Under the pieces are notes generated by a model. That model was given only the letters and a program-made list of their open reading frames with translations, was not told the origin of the DNA and ran no database searches. This document shows positions 1 through 9,309 of a DNA stretch of 64,000 nucleotides, one piece after another. The first letter of the stretch is position 1. Every line of letters starts with the position of its first letter. The stretch is from Sacculina carcini (taxonomy: Eukaryota > Arthropoda > Thecostraca > Sacculinidae): assembly GCA_916048095.2 (NCBI GenBank), contig OU696591.1, positions 4,745,999 through 4,809,998 of the forward strand, read 5' to 3'. The translations under genes and the position numbers were made by a program.

Positions 1-325
1 GTAAAGACGGTATAGAGTAGCGGTGAATTCAGTGATAGAGTAGCGGTGATAGTGTGTGGACGTTTTTTCACTGCTGCCAGTTTTTTCGGTGCTTTCCAGT
101 GAATTGTTCGCCAACCAGCCAATCAAAATTACTTAAAAACGCCGTTTAACCAATTTCTGCGTTAATCACGTGCGTTAATTTCATTCGGACCTCAGCCGAC
201 TAAAATTATTTTCTAAGGATTTTAATAGCGATTCATTTATTTTTGTGAAATTCGCCCTACAATCAACAGTCAGTGGTTGCCTGACTGTTTGAGTGAAGAC
301 GTGTTAGTTGTGCTTGAGTTTATGT
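1..325 (+). repeat. Leader segment of an IQ unit, truncated by gypsy A
   Basis: This is the same sequence as 7057-7381, 15856-16180 and 54325-54649. In the full IQ units it lies between the foldback and the LisH-like ORF. It is AT-rich with a CCAAT-containing stretch near 118-128 and no ORF of note. It stops at the LTR start (326), where complete copies continue with TTTTGTAAATG. It is the left end of the 7,056-bp tandem unit. Confidence 0.75.
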
Positions 326-463
326 TGTAGGCGCTGCACGCTTGCATATTTTACTTATTTGTTCACGTGTCATGGTAATTAATGTATTGTGTTATTTTAA
401 AGGTGCACTGTTGTTTATATTTATATGTGTGTTATGATGTATTAATGTTTTATTTAATATCAC

Positions 464-470
464 TATATAA
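464..470 (+). promoter_or_regulatory. Putative LTR TATA box
   Basis: TATATAA inside the 5' LTR, conserved in the other LTR copies (about 5485 and 7520). It would place transcription start around 490-500. Inference from motif and position only. Confidence 0.45.
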
Positions 471-630
471 ACGCACAAGCATACATGTCTATATTTGCGG
501 AACGTATGTTATTGCATGTATATGTTATGGAGTGTGTTGTGCATTGCTTGATGTGTGCAATTGTTGTCTAGCGTCGCGTTCCCTGTACAACATATCATTC
601 TGCGCATTGCGCAAGCAGACCCATGCAGCG

Positions 631-696
631 CGGATTTATGTGAGTATCGGACAACTTCCGGTGAGCGCGCTCATTGTCCGATACTGGCATAAATCC
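631..696 (+). repeat. Long imperfect hairpin in the LTR
   Basis: Arms 631-654 and 673-696 are inverted repeats of 24 nt with one or two mismatches (TG against GG near the arm middle). They are separated by an 18-nt GC-rich spacer. The same structure occurs at 5652-5717 and 7687-7752. If transcription starts near the TATA box, it lies in the transcribed part of the LTR. Confidence 0.7.
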
Positions 697-929
697 GAAA
701 TACACTTAGTCACGCGCAGAGCGCTGTGAGGGACCGCTCATCGCTCGCTGTTAAGTGCCTCAAGATCTCGCCCTATTCGACCCGCTCATTTTTGTCGTGT
801 GTATTATCAACCTGTGTGTATCGTCGATCTGTGTGTGTCATCGACGACTATTTGTATTGTTTGCGGACGGCGACAATATAGCGTTCGAGAAAACTCGTGT
901 TTTCTGCTAATCGGCCAGATACATCAAGC

Positions 930-1032
930 TGCTCTTTTAAGAGCATTTAATTGGCGAATAATTTAACCCCGCCTTTTTAAAGGCGAATTGTCAGTTGCGA
1001 ATTCAACGCATTGTACAGTCTTTGTAAAGACT
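930..1032 (+). repeat. Three short consecutive hairpins in the LTR 3' part
   Basis: TGCTCTTTTAAGAGCA (930-945), CGCCTTTTTAAAGGCG (970-985) and AGTCTTTGTAAAGACT (1017-1032) each form a 7-8 bp stem with little or no loop. Between and after them the motif GCGAATT(C/T)AACGCA recurs. All are kept in the other LTRs apart from single changes. Confidence 0.55.
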
Positions 1033-1107
1033 AAGCGAATTTAACGCAATTGGCCGAGCGTTTCCGGTGTCGTTGACACACGCGTGTTTGTCAACCTTGG
1101 CGTAGCA

Positions 1108-2070
1108 ATGTCTACCAACACTGGTGACCCCGACGTGAGTACAGCCACTGACACGCAGATCGCCAGCGCGCAATCGTACCAGCCTTGCAGGCCAGCAACG
1201 ACATTCAGACTGCCAACGTTTCTACCTGAAGACCCCGAAGTTGGGCTGGTCCAGGTCGAGTGTGCTTTCGATGTCACCGGCATCGACAACGACGAAACGC
1301 GTTTCAAGTTGGTGGTCGCCAACTTGCCAGCACACATCGCTACACAGGTCCGTGATGTTTTGCGCGGGCCCAAATCGTTTTCCGCTCTCAGCACGGCCCT
1401 GCAGGAACGTCTGGCTCAATCACACGCCAGTCGCCTTGAAGCAATGCTTTCAAAGCAGCAGCTCGGCGACCAAAAACCGACGACTCTTCTGCGGTCTATG
1501 CGACACGAGCTGTTGATCGCCGGCAACGTACCTGCAGACTCAGGGCTGCTCAGGACACTATTTTTGCAGAGACTCCCACAGGCAGCACGAGCGGCCTTGT
1601 CCCTACTGCCTGCGACTACCCCTCTCGACGAGCTGGCCGGAGCTGCTGATCGGTACATGGAAGCCAGCGGCATGAATACGCCACAACTAGCAGCCAATCA
1701 TGTGCAGTCAGTGCCTCACGCTCAAGAGAGAACGGACAACGGTCGCAGCGATTTGTGCCAAGCTGTATCTTCGCTGGTGGACACTGTCCAACAGCTCGAA
1801 TTGACCAACAGACGCCTTGAGTCCGCACTGACCGCGAGATCTGCAGAGCGCGAGCCACGATTCGCCCCAAGGAGTGAGAGCCGCGCAAGATCGACATTAC
1901 GCCAATCTGTTCGTCAGCAGTCGCCATCTCCACGACGAGGTCAGTCAGCACGAACACACTCACCTGCACAAACGTACGTCCAGCCACCATCAACTCTCTG
2001 CTGGTACCACGAGCAGTTTGGCGCGGCCGCGCGTCGCTGCAGACCACCTTGCTCTTGGTCTTTAAACTAG
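1108..2070 (+). CDS. gag: Gag polyprotein of gypsy A
   Basis: Structural capsid-type protein of 320 residues. The first ATG (1108) lies in the last 13 bases of the 5' LTR, so the primer binding site is translated as part of residues 5-10; an upstream GTG at 1084 is in frame but unlikely. The N-terminal half carries the [13 protein letters not shown] segment and the conserved capsid-like helices seen in metazoan gypsy Gags. The C-terminal third is Arg/Ser-rich (about residues 235-290) and ends in a CHCC zinc-binding motif (C298, H301, C311, C315), typical of CsRn1-clade Gag. Residue 46, Trp in copy B (TGG) and in most relatives, is Gly here (GGG, 1243-1245). The ORF ends at TAG 2068-2070, directly after the slippery heptamer. 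Confidence 0.92.
   Translation: MSTNTGDPDVSTATDTQIASAQSYQPCRPATTFRLPTFLPEDPEVGLVQVECAFDVTGIDNDETRFKLVVANLPAHIATQVRDVLRGPKSFSALSTALQERLAQSHASRLEAMLSKQQLGDQKPTTLLRSMRHELLIAGNVPADSGLLRTLFLQRLPQAARAALSLLPATTPLDELAGAADRYMEASGMNTPQLAANHVQSVPHAQERTDNGRSDLCQAVSSLVDTVQQLELTNRRLESALTARSAEREPRFAPRSESRARSTLRQSVRQQSPSPRRGQSARTHSPAQTYVQPPSTLCWYHEQFGAAARRCRPPCSWSLN
1122..1138 (+). promoter_or_regulatory. Primer binding site, tRNA-Trp
   Basis: TGGTGACCCCGACGTGA begins one base after the LTR end. It is complementary to the conserved 3' end of animal tRNA-Trp (CACGUCGGGGUCACCA), the same primer used by Rous sarcoma virus and by CsRn1-clade retrotransposons. It lies inside the gag reading frame. Gypsy B has the same site at 8178-8194. 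Confidence 0.9.
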
Positions 2071-5000
2071 ACAGCCTCCAGCATGTAGCGCAATGCTTGG
2101 GAGGCTGCTCTACCGACGCGCCGCTGCTCTTCATTTGTGACAAGACCAGCGGAACAAAGTATCTTGTGGATACTGGCGCTCAAGTGAGTGTGGTACCACC
2201 GACGCCGCACCACAAGCAAAACCTGACACCGACGACACAGCGACTCACCGCCGCAAACGGATCCGAAATTCGAGTTTACGGCAAGCGCAGCATCACCATC
2301 CGCTTTGAAAACGGTGAAAAGATTCAATGGGCTTTCGTAGTTGCGCAAGTCAACATGGCAATCATCGGAGCTGATTTTCTGCACGCGCACCACATCCTGA
2401 TCGACTTGCGTAACAAGCGCCTCTTACACAGAGGCAACGTTTGTACTTCGGCAAGAACCTCGGCGATTTCTTCAGTCGGCATTCGTGTTGCGACAGTTTC
2501 GCGGTACGAACAAATCATGCAGCGCTTCAAGGCGGTGACAACAGCGCCGACGGGTCCTGTATCGGTGAAACATGACGTGACTCACCACATTATCACGCAC
2601 GGACCGCCGGTTTTTTGTCGCCCACGTCGTCTAGAGCTTGAAAAAGCCAGCATCGCAAAGCGTGAAATTGACAAGATGCTGAAACTTGGCATTTTGCGTC
2701 CATCAAACAGCGCGTGGGCATCAGCACTTCACTTAGCCCCGAAATCAAACGGTGATTTCAGACCATGCGGAGATTATCGCGCCTTGAATAACCGCACCGT
2801 GCCCGATCAATACCCGCTGCCGTACCTGCGAGATTTTTCCGCTAAGCTTCACGGCTGCAAGGTGTTCTCCAGTCTCGATCTGGTGAGAGCCTACCACCAG
2901 ATCCCCGTCGAACCGGCCGATATTCCCAAAACGGCAATCACGACACCATTCGGCCTCTACGAGTATGTACGCATGCCGTTTGGCTTGAGGAACGCCGGGC
3001 AGACGTTTCAGCGTTTTATGGACGGTGTGCTGCGCGATATCGACGGCGTATTCTGCTATTTGGACGATTTGCTGCTCGCATCGAATTCTCACGATCAGCA
3101 CGAACGCCTGCTCACGTCTATCATGTCTCGTCTGGAGCAGTATGGTCTGGTGGTGAATGTTGACAAGTGCGTCATTGGGGTCCCTTCAATCCGATTCCTG
3201 GGACATCAAGTGACTGCCGATGGAGTTCTTCCCCTCGAAGACAAAGTGACCACAATCCAGACCTTTCCAAAACCGACAACGCAATCGCAGCTCCGCCGTT
3301 TTCTCGGGATGGTAGCGTACTACCAACGTTTCATACACAACGCGGCTGCAAAGCTGAAGCCGTTGCACGCCCTGCTTACGCACCGGGCAAAGCGTTCGAA
3401 GGCACCTGTTGAATGGTGTGCGGACACCAACAGAAATTTCGGCGACGTCAAGCAAGCTCTGACAACCTCCGCCATGCTTTCGCACCAAATACCCAGGGCT
3501 GAGCTTAGCCTTCACGTTGACGCATCCGATTCCGGCGTCGGAGCCGTATTACAGCAGCACGTACATGACGACTGGCAGCCCCTCGGCTACTTTTCAAAAA
3601 CTCTGTCAAAAACCGAGCAAAAATATTGCACCTTCGGAAGAGAGCTGCTGGGCGTTTATCTGGCCGTGCGTCACTTCAGGCACACGATCGAAGGACGAAA
3701 TGTCATCGTCTTTACAGACCATCGTCCACTGGTACACGCATTGTCTTCCAACTCCGACAAGTACGCGCCACGAGAGATGAGACATCTAGACTTCGTCAGC
3801 CAGTTCGTGTCTGACATTCGTCACATCCCCGGTGCTGAGAACCAGGTGGCCGACGCTTTATCACGCACGACAGCAGCAATCATTTCGCCCGTCATCCGCA
3901 CGGATGATTTTGCCTCACTGGCCGCGGCGCAAGCCGAAGACCCGTCGCTTTCTTCACTTCGCGATTCTCCAGGCTCCCTACAGCTCCAGAATGTGCAGTT
4001 TGGCCAGGACTCGCTCTTGTGCGATGTGTCCACTGGCACACCACGACCGGTACTGCCCACAGACTTGCGTCGACTGTACACCAAGAGCCTACACGAGCTG
4101 TCACATCCCGGAGTAGAAGCAACAGTGAAGCTGGTCGCGAAGCGTTTCGTATGGCCAAACATGGATCGCGACATACGCCGGTGGACGCGTTGTTGCGTGA
4201 GCTGTCAACGTTCGAAGATCACCCGCCATACAAAGAGCGCAGTGTCACCATTTGGGACACCCAGTGAACGTTTCAGGCACGTTCACGTCGACCTTGTTGG
4301 ACCACTACCACCATCGCAGGGCCAGACATACCTGCTCACCTGCATCGACCGCTTCACGCGCTGGCCGGAAGCCATACCTCTGCCCGACATAAAAACCGTG
4401 ACAATCGCACGTGCGTTCGTCCATCAGTGGGTGTCACGTTTCGGTGTTCCTGACACGATCACCACCGACCGCGGCGCGCAGTTCGAATCGGCTCTCTGGT
4501 CCGAACTGAGTCGAGTTCTGGGCTGTCGGCGCATACGCACGACCAGCTATCACCCGGCAAGCAACGGTATGGTGGAAAGATTTCATCGACAGCTGAAATC
4601 CAGCCTACGTGCGTCGCAGACGTCATGGATGGACGCATTACCCATGGCGCTGCTCGGCATCCGATCGACGCACAAGACCGATCTGCAAGCGTGCACGGCG
4701 GAGCTTGTGTATGGCACAACACTGCGTCTTCCCGGTGAGCTAGTCAGCGACACGCGCCTCAGCTCCGGCGATCCAGCGTCGTTTGCAGCAGTTCTCCGCA
4801 AGAATATGCGCAGGCTTCGTCCCGTCTTACCGCGACCCTCCAACGCACCGTCCTTCGTGCCAAAGGCCCTTCAGTCAGCAACTCACGTTTTCGTGAGGCG
4901 CGACAGCCACCGTTACCCGCTCGACTGTCCATACGACGGACCATACGCCATTGTACAGCGGTCCGATAAACATATGGTGGTTTCGCGTAAGGGACACACG

Positions 5001-5351
5001 GAGACCATATCGATCGACCGCTGCAAGCCAGCTTTCATCGACGACACCTCGCTGCCGACACACGACTTGAGGGTAACACCGGATCCGTGCGAGGACCCAC
5101 TGGAGGAACCGCAAACATCAGAATTGGTGATACAAGGTCCAGCCACCGAACACGTGAGTCCAAACAGACACATCGATACACATTATTATCCGACACACAA
5201 CAGCTCATATTCTAATGCGTCTACAATACAGTCCAGAAACGATTTGCCACAATCTGTACTGCGCACACGTAGCGGTCGCACAGTACGGCCTCCTTTGCGT
5301 TATCGACGTGTCTCTTTCGCCATCGACACATATAGGGAGGGGGCACTGTAG
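2049..5351 (+). CDS. pol: Pol polyprotein of gypsy A: protease, RT, RNase H, integrase
   Basis: The frame is open for 1,100 codons. There is no ATG at its start (first codon TTG), and it lies -1 to gag, so it is expected as a Gag-Pol fusion made by frameshifting at 2061. Domains in order: aspartic protease ([13 protein letters not shown]41); RT (about 190-345) with [13 protein letters not shown] and the YLDD active site at 337-340; RNase H (HVDASDSG near 489, GRELL E532, FTDHRP D557); integrase with an HHCC zinc finger (H682, H686, C716, C719) and catalytic D748, D807 and E843, giving D,D35E spacing. A variable C-terminal tail ends in LRTRSGR...[10 protein letters not shown]. The stop TAG (5349-5351) overlaps the first bases of the 3' LTR. 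No internal stop or frameshift was seen, so this copy could be catalytically competent. Confidence 0.95.
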   Translation: MLLVFKLDSLQHVAQCLGGCSTDAPLLFICDKTSGTKYLVDTGAQVSVVPPTPHHKQNLTPTTQRLTAANGSEIRVYGKRSITIRFENGEKIQWAFVVAQVNMAIIGADFLHAHHILIDLRNKRLLHRGNVCTSARTSAISSVGIRVATVSRYEQIMQRFKAVTTAPTGPVSVKHDVTHHIITHGPPVFCRPRRLELEKASIAKREIDKMLKLGILRPSNSAWASALHLAPKSNGDFRPCGDYRALNNRTVPDQYPLPYLRDFSAKLHGCKVFSSLDLVRAYHQIPVEPADIPKTAITTPFGLYEYVRMPFGLRNAGQTFQRFMDGVLRDIDGVFCYLDDLLLASNSHDQHERLLTSIMSRLEQYGLVVNVDKCVIGVPSIRFLGHQVTADGVLPLEDKVTTIQTFPKPTTQSQLRRFLGMVAYYQRFIHNAAAKLKPLHALLTHRAKRSKAPVEWCADTNRNFGDVKQALTTSAMLSHQIPRAELSLHVDASDSGVGAVLQQHVHDDWQPLGYFSKTLSKTEQKYCTFGRELLGVYLAVRHFRHTIEGRNVIVFTDHRPLVHALSSNSDKYAPREMRHLDFVSQFVSDIRHIPGAENQVADALSRTTAAIISPVIRTDDFASLAAAQAEDPSLSSLRDSPGSLQLQNVQFGQDSLLCDVSTGTPRPVLPTDLRRLYTKSLHELSHPGVEATVKLVAKRFVWPNMDRDIRRWTRCCVSCQRSKITRHTKSAVSPFGTPSERFRHVHVDLVGPLPPSQGQTYLLTCIDRFTRWPEAIPLPDIKTVTIARAFVHQWVSRFGVPDTITTDRGAQFESALWSELSRVLGCRRIRTTSYHPASNGMVERFHRQLKSSLRASQTSWMDALPMALLGIRSTHKTDLQACTAELVYGTTLRLPGELVSDTRLSSGDPASFAAVLRKNMRRLRPVLPRPSNAPSFVPKALQSATHVFVRRDSHRYPLDCPYDGPYAIVQRSDKHMVVSRKGHTETISIDRCKPAFIDDTSLPTHDLRVTPDPCEDPLEEPQTSELVIQGPATEHVSPNRHIDTHYYPTHNSSYSNASTIQSRNDLPQSVLRTRSGRTVRPPLRYRRVSFAIDTYREGAL
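2061..2106 (+). promoter_or_regulatory. -1 programmed ribosomal frameshift signal at the gag/pol junction
   Basis: T TTA AAC in the gag frame (2061-2067) is a canonical X XXY YYZ slippery heptamer and is followed at once by the gag TAG. After a 5-nt spacer a stem can form. AGCCTCC (2073-2079) pairs with GGAGGCT (2100-2106), and AGCAT (2080-2084) pairs with ATGCT (2093-2097). There is a 2-nt bulge and an 8-nt loop. Slipping back one base enters the pol frame exactly. Confidence 0.85.
5334..5346 (+). promoter_or_regulatory. Polypurine tract of gypsy A
   Basis: AGGGAGGGGGCAC abuts the TG of the 3' LTR. This is the expected site of plus-strand priming in LTR elements. Gypsy C has a similar tract at 61034-61046 on the minus strand. 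Confidence 0.8.
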
Positions 5352-6141
5352 GCGCTGCACGCTTGCATATTTTACTGATTTGTTCACGTGTCATGGTAAT
5401 TAATGTATTGTGTTATTTTAAAGGTGCACTGTTGTTTATATTTATATGTGTGTTATGATGTATTAATGTTTTATTTAATATCACTATATAAACGCACAAG
5501 CATACATGTCTATATTTGCGGAACGTATGTTATTGCATGTATATGTTATGGAGTGTGTTGTGCATTGCTTTATGTGTGCAATTGTTGTCTAGCGTCGCGT
5601 TCCCTGTACAACATATCATTCTGCGCATTGCGCAAGCAGACCCATGCAGCGCGGATTTATGTGAGTATCGGACAACTTCCGGTGAGCGCGCTCATTGTCC
5701 GATACTGGCATAAATCCGAAATACACTTAGTCACGCGCAAAGCGCTGTGAGGGACCGCTCATCGCTCGCTGTTAAGTGCCTCAAGATCTCGCCCTTTTCG
5801 ACCCGTTCATTTTTGCCGTGTGTATTATCATCCTGTGTGTATCGTCGATCTGTGTGTGTCATCGACGACTATTTGTATTGTTTGCGGACGGCGACAATAT
5901 AGCGTTCGAGAAAACTCGTGTTTTCTGCTAATCGGCCAGATACATCAAGCTGCTCTTTTAAGAGCATTTAATTGGCGAATAATTTAACCCCGCCTTTTTA
6001 AAGACGAATTGTCAGTTGCGAATTCAACGCATTGTACAGTCTTTGTAAAGACTAAGCGAATTTAACGCAATTGGCCGAGCGTTTCCGGTGTCGTTGATAA
6101 ACGTGTGTTTGTCAACATTGGCGTAGCAATGTCTACCAACA
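5347..6141 (+). repeat. 3' LTR of gypsy A
   Basis: Same 795-bp length as the 5' LTR with about a dozen substitutions, including several in the last 60 bp. This indicates an insertion of moderate rather than very recent age. The hairpin is kept at 5652-5717. The LTR is followed at once by the head of an IQ unit (AGTATGCTG at 6144). Confidence 0.92.
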
Positions 6142-6236
6142 ACAGTATGCTGTAGTTTTCGCTTTGTGTTTGTGCAGGTCAAATTTAAGGAAATTCAGGA
6201 TCCTGAGCGAATATTGACACCAAGAACAATTGTACA

Positions 6237-6728
6237 ATGACCGATCAGTTTCGCAACACCACAAACAGACAAGTTCGCTTATCACATCAACACAGAGACA
6301 CTCGCAGCGCCCAGACCCACCGGCAGAGTTCGGACCGATGCTCGCCGTGTCATTACCGCCGGCAAGAGATGCAGCAAGACTCAGCCAGCGATGACGCACT
6401 GGAAGGATATAGCGAGCGAGGCTATGAGGTGCAGTACCGACAGCTGGGCGGTAAAATTAACACATTGGCATTGACATTGGATAAGACATTGTCCGGTGTA
6501 AGAGTAATGAGAAGTCACGAAATTTACGAATCCTCCACGTCGGCCGCCTCTTTGGGGAGCCAAATGCCCAGGCGACAACAGCAAGTCAAAAAAATCACGC
6601 CTGATGACGCGGCGACGGTGATTCAGCAAAAATTCAGCGAGAAAATCAGCTACCAGTACCTGCAGTATGTTGCAGGCACACTGCAAAGGTTTCTCCGAGG
6701 ATATTTGACCAGAAAGCAGCTGGCCTAG
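6237..6728 (+). CDS. IQ-motif protein fragment, copy 1
   Basis: The ORF has 163 codons from ATG 6237. Residues 1-70 are rich in Gln, Arg and Ser. The C-terminus has two IQ-like calmodulin-binding motifs in tandem (AATVIQQKF... and ...TLQRFLRGYLTRK), about 21 residues apart. It stops at TAG 6726-6728, but the same frame stays open to TAG 6912-6914 and encodes a third IQ motif (AAVKIQRAFHRYRQR). All three complete copies share this internal TAG. A CAG-to-TAG change before amplification is the simple reading. IQ motifs occur in myosins and in spindle and centrosome proteins; the parent gene was not identified. It is likely a captured host-gene fragment; expression is unknown. Confidence 0.6.
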   Translation: MTDQFRNTTNRQVRLSHQHRDTRSAQTHRQSSDRCSPCHYRRQEMQQDSASDDALEGYSERGYEVQYRQLGGKINTLALTLDKTLSGVRVMRSHEIYESSTSAASLGSQMPRRQQQVKKITPDDAATVIQQKFSEKISYQYLQYVAGTLQRFLRGYLTRKQLA

Positions 6729-7032
6729 AAAAACGAAGCTGCAGTGAAAATTCAGCGAGCGTTTCACAGGTACCGCCAACGTTGCGGTACTCAGCCAAGA
6801 CGTCAGGTGATGATGGCGTCAATTAGTTGGCTTCTCGATGAGGACGACACGACAGTGTTGGTCATTGGAGGAGTGGACGTGTTTGAGCCTCCAATAACCA
6901 GCACTGTCGTGTAGTCCTCATCGAGAAGCCAACTAATTGACGCCATCATCACCTGACGTCTTGGCTGAGTACCGCAACGTTGGCGGTACCTGCGAAACGC
7001 TCGCTGAATTTTCACTGCAGCTTCGTTTTTCT
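6727..7032. repeat. 306-bp foldback (inverted repeat) made from the third IQ-motif sequence
   Basis: Arms 6727-6871 and 6888-7032 (145 bp each) are almost perfectly complementary around a 16-bp spacer. The left arm is the in-frame continuation of the IQ ORF. The right arm encodes the same IQ motif on the minus strand. A transcript would fold into a long dsRNA hairpin. Equivalent foldbacks lie at 15524-15829 and 53995-54300. Confidence 0.9.
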
Positions 7033-7381
7033 TGTCTCTACGGGCAAATATCGCCCGTAAAGACGGTATAGAGTAGCGGTGAATTCAGTGATAGAGTAGC
7101 GGTGATAGTGTGTGGACATTTTTTCACTGCTGCCAGTTTTTTCGGTGCTTTCCAGTGAATTGTTCGCCAACCAGCCAATCAAAATTACTTAAAAACGCCG
7201 TTGAACCATTTTCAGCGTTAATCACGTGCGTTAATTTCATTCGGACCTCTGCCGACTAAAATTATTTTCTAAGGATTTTAATAGCGATTCATTTATTTTT
7301 GTGAAATTCGCCCTACAATCAACAGTCAGTGGTTGCCTGACTGTTTGAGTGAAGACGTGTTAGTTGTGCTTGAGTTTATGT
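7033..7381 (+). repeat. Leader segment of IQ unit copy 1
   Basis: It begins with a small palindrome (TACGGGC, 7-nt spacer, GCCCGTA, about 7039-7059), then the AT-rich leader also seen at 1-325. No ORF of note. A CCAAT-type box (AGCCAATCAAAATT) lies about 200 bp upstream of the gypsy B LTR. Promoter function is only a guess. Confidence 0.6.
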
Positions 7382-8176
7382 TGTAGGCGCTGCACGCTTG
7401 CATATTTTACTTATTTGTTCACGTGTCATGGTAATTAATGTATTGTGTTATTTTAAAGGTGCACTGTTGTTTATATTTATATGTGTGTTATGATGTATTA
7501 ATGTTTTATTTAATATCACTATATAAACGCACAAGCATACATGTCTATATTTGCGGAACGTATGTTATTGCATGTATATGTTATGGAGTGTGTTGTGCAT
7601 TGCTTGATGTGTGCAATTGTTGTCTCGCGTCGCGTTCCCTGTACAACATATCATTCTGCGCATTGCGCAAGCAGACCCATGCAGCGCGGATTTATGTGAG
7701 TATCGGACAACTTCCGGTGAGCGCGCTCATTGTCCGATACTGGCATAAATCCGAAATACACTTAGTCACGCGCAGAGCGCTGTGAGGGACCGCTCATCGC
7801 TCGCTGTTAAGTGCCTCAATATCTCGCCCTTTTCGACCCGTTCATTTTTGTCGTGTGTATTATCAACCTGTGTGTATCGTCGATCTGTGTGTGTCATCGA
7901 CGACTATTTGTATTGTTTGCGGACGGCGACAATATAGCGTTCGAGAAAACTCGTGTTTTCTGCTAATCGGCCAGATACATCAAGCTGCTCTTTTAAGAGC
8001 ATTTAATTGGCGAATAATTTAACCCCGCCTTTTTAAAGGCGAATTGTCAGTTGCGAATTCAACGCATTGTACAGTCCTTGTAAAGACTAAGCGAATTTAA
8101 CGCAATTGGCCGAGCGTTTCCGGTGTCGTTGACACACGCGTGTTTGTCAACCTTGGCGTAGCAATGTCTACCAACA
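7382..8176 (+). repeat. 5' LTR of gypsy B
   Basis: A 795-bp copy of the gypsy A LTR at exactly 7,056 bp offset, with the hairpin at 7687-7752 and the short hairpins kept. It shares some variants with the A 5' LTR and others with the A 3' LTR. Confidence 0.92.
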
Positions 8177-9144
8177 CTGGTGACCCCGACGTGAGTACAG
8201 CCACCGACACGCAGATCGCCAGCGCGCAATCGTCCCAGCCTTGCAGGCCAGCAACGACATTCAGACTGCCAACGTTTCTACCTGAAGACCCCGAAGTTTG
8301 GCTGGTCCAGGTCGAGTGTGCTTTCGATGTCGCCGGCATCGACAACGACGAAACGCGTTTCAAGTTGGTGGTCGCCAACTTGCCAGCACACATCGCTACA
8401 CAGGTCCGTGATGTTTTGCGCGGGCCCAAATCGTTTTCCGCTCTCAGCACGGCCCTGCAGGAACGTCTGGCTCAATCACACGCCAGTCGCCTTGAAGCAA
8501 TGCTTTCAAAGCAGCAGCTCGGCGACCAAAAACCGACGACTCTTCTGCGGTCTATGCGACACGAGCTGTTGATCGCCGGCAACGTACCTGCAGACTCAGG
8601 GCTGCTCAGGACACTATTTTTGCAGAGACTCCCACAGGCAGCACGAGCGGCCTTGTCCCTACTGCCTGCGACTACCCCTCTCGACGAGCTGGCCGGAGCT
8701 GCTGATCGGTACATGGAATCCAGCGGCATGAATACGCCACAACTAGCAGCCAATCATGTGCAGTCAGTGCCTCACGCTCAAGAGAGAACGGACAACGGTC
8801 GCAGCGATTTGTGCCAAGCTGTATCTTCGCTGGTGGACACTGTCCAACAGCTCGAATTGTCCAACAGACGCCTTGAGTCCGCACTGGCCGCGAGATCTGA
8901 AGAGCGCGAGCCACGATTCGCCCCAAGGAGTGAGAGCCGCGCAAGATCGACATTACGCCAATCTGTTCGTCAGCAGTCGCCATCTCCACGACGAGGTCAG
9001 TCAGCACGAACACACTCACCTGCACAAACGTACGTCCAGCCACCATCAACTCTCTGCTGGTACCACGAGCAGTTTGGCGCGGCCGCGCGTCGCTGCAGAC
9101 CACCTTGCTCTTGGTCTTCAATTCAATTCAATTCAATGTATTGA
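8164..9144 (+). pseudogene. gag: Gag of gypsy B, C-terminus fused to LINE sequence
   Basis: Starts at the same LTR-borne ATG as copy A. Native sequence runs to 9118 and includes the CHCC motif; it then reads a few codons into the antisense LINE tail and stops at 9144. It keeps Trp46 (TGG), which copy A has lost. The slippery heptamer is broken, so Gag-Pol cannot be made from this copy. The Gag domain itself is complete. Confidence 0.85.
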
Positions 9145-9309
9145 GCCTCCAACAGGCTATATATATATACATAAACATATACATATACACACACACACAT
9201 ATATATATATACACACACATACATACACATATATACATTAAAAAAACAAACACATACAAGCCATCAAATTGCACAGCAGCATTCAAATAGTTCAATACAT
9301 GCAATATGT
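9119..9309 (-). repeat. LINE 3' UTR with microsatellites and pentamer tail
   Basis: On the plus strand AATTC repeats (9119-9135) form the LINE's 3' tail. They are followed by TA/CA microsatellite (about 9160-9235) and a short unique stretch up to the ORF2 stop. Simple tandem tails of this kind are usual for CR1/L2 elements. Confidence 0.7.

Larger units (their letters stand above)
326..1120 (+). repeat. 5' LTR of gypsy A (795 bp)
   Basis: It starts TGTAGGCGC and ends CCAACA, and is repeated at 5347-6141 and 7382-8176. It carries a TATA box, a long imperfect hairpin (631-696) and three short hairpins near its 3' end. The 115-residue ORF at 382-729 lies wholly within the LTR and is treated as fortuitous. 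The last 13 bases contain the gag ATG. Confidence 0.93.
326..6141 (+). mobile_element. Ty3/gypsy LTR retrotransposon copy A, CsRn1-like, near complete
   Basis: The element runs TG...CA with two 795-bp LTRs (326-1120 and 5347-6141) that differ at about a dozen positions by eye. It has a tRNA-Trp primer site, gag, a -1 frameshift signal, an open PR-RT-RNaseH-IN pol and a purine-rich tract before the 3' LTR. The Trp-tRNA primer and the gag CHCC motif are known traits of the CsRn1 clade of Ty3/gypsy, so the assignment is family knowledge plus visible motifs. No target-site duplication is visible: the left flank is IQ-unit leader and the right flank is the start of another IQ unit. This suggests later rearrangement. 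No env ORF is present. Confidence 0.93.
6144..7381 (+). repeat. IQ unit copy 1 (head, IQ ORF, foldback, leader), truncated by gypsy B
   Basis: Related units lie at 14941-16789, 53412-55230 and 63819 to the window end. The order is AGTATGCTG head, a 3' splice-site-like tract (TTTGTGTTTGTGCAG|GTC), IQ ORF, 306-bp foldback, leader. This copy is cut at 7381, where an LTR begins at the same base as at 326. Confidence 0.8.

Noticed and set aside
382-729. 115-residue ORF repeated at 5403 and 7438
   Set aside because: It lies wholly inside each LTR, spans the TATA box and the hairpin, and has a Cys/Tyr-rich composition without domains. Conservation is explained by LTR identity.
3186-3515. Many overlapping ORFs inside gypsy pol on other frames
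   Set aside because: All are shadows of the long pol frame; no independent domain was seen.
6381-6779. 132-residue minus-strand ORF opposite the IQ ORF
   Set aside because: The plus-strand frame has tandem IQ motifs; the minus-strand frame has no recognisable motif and is a shadow.
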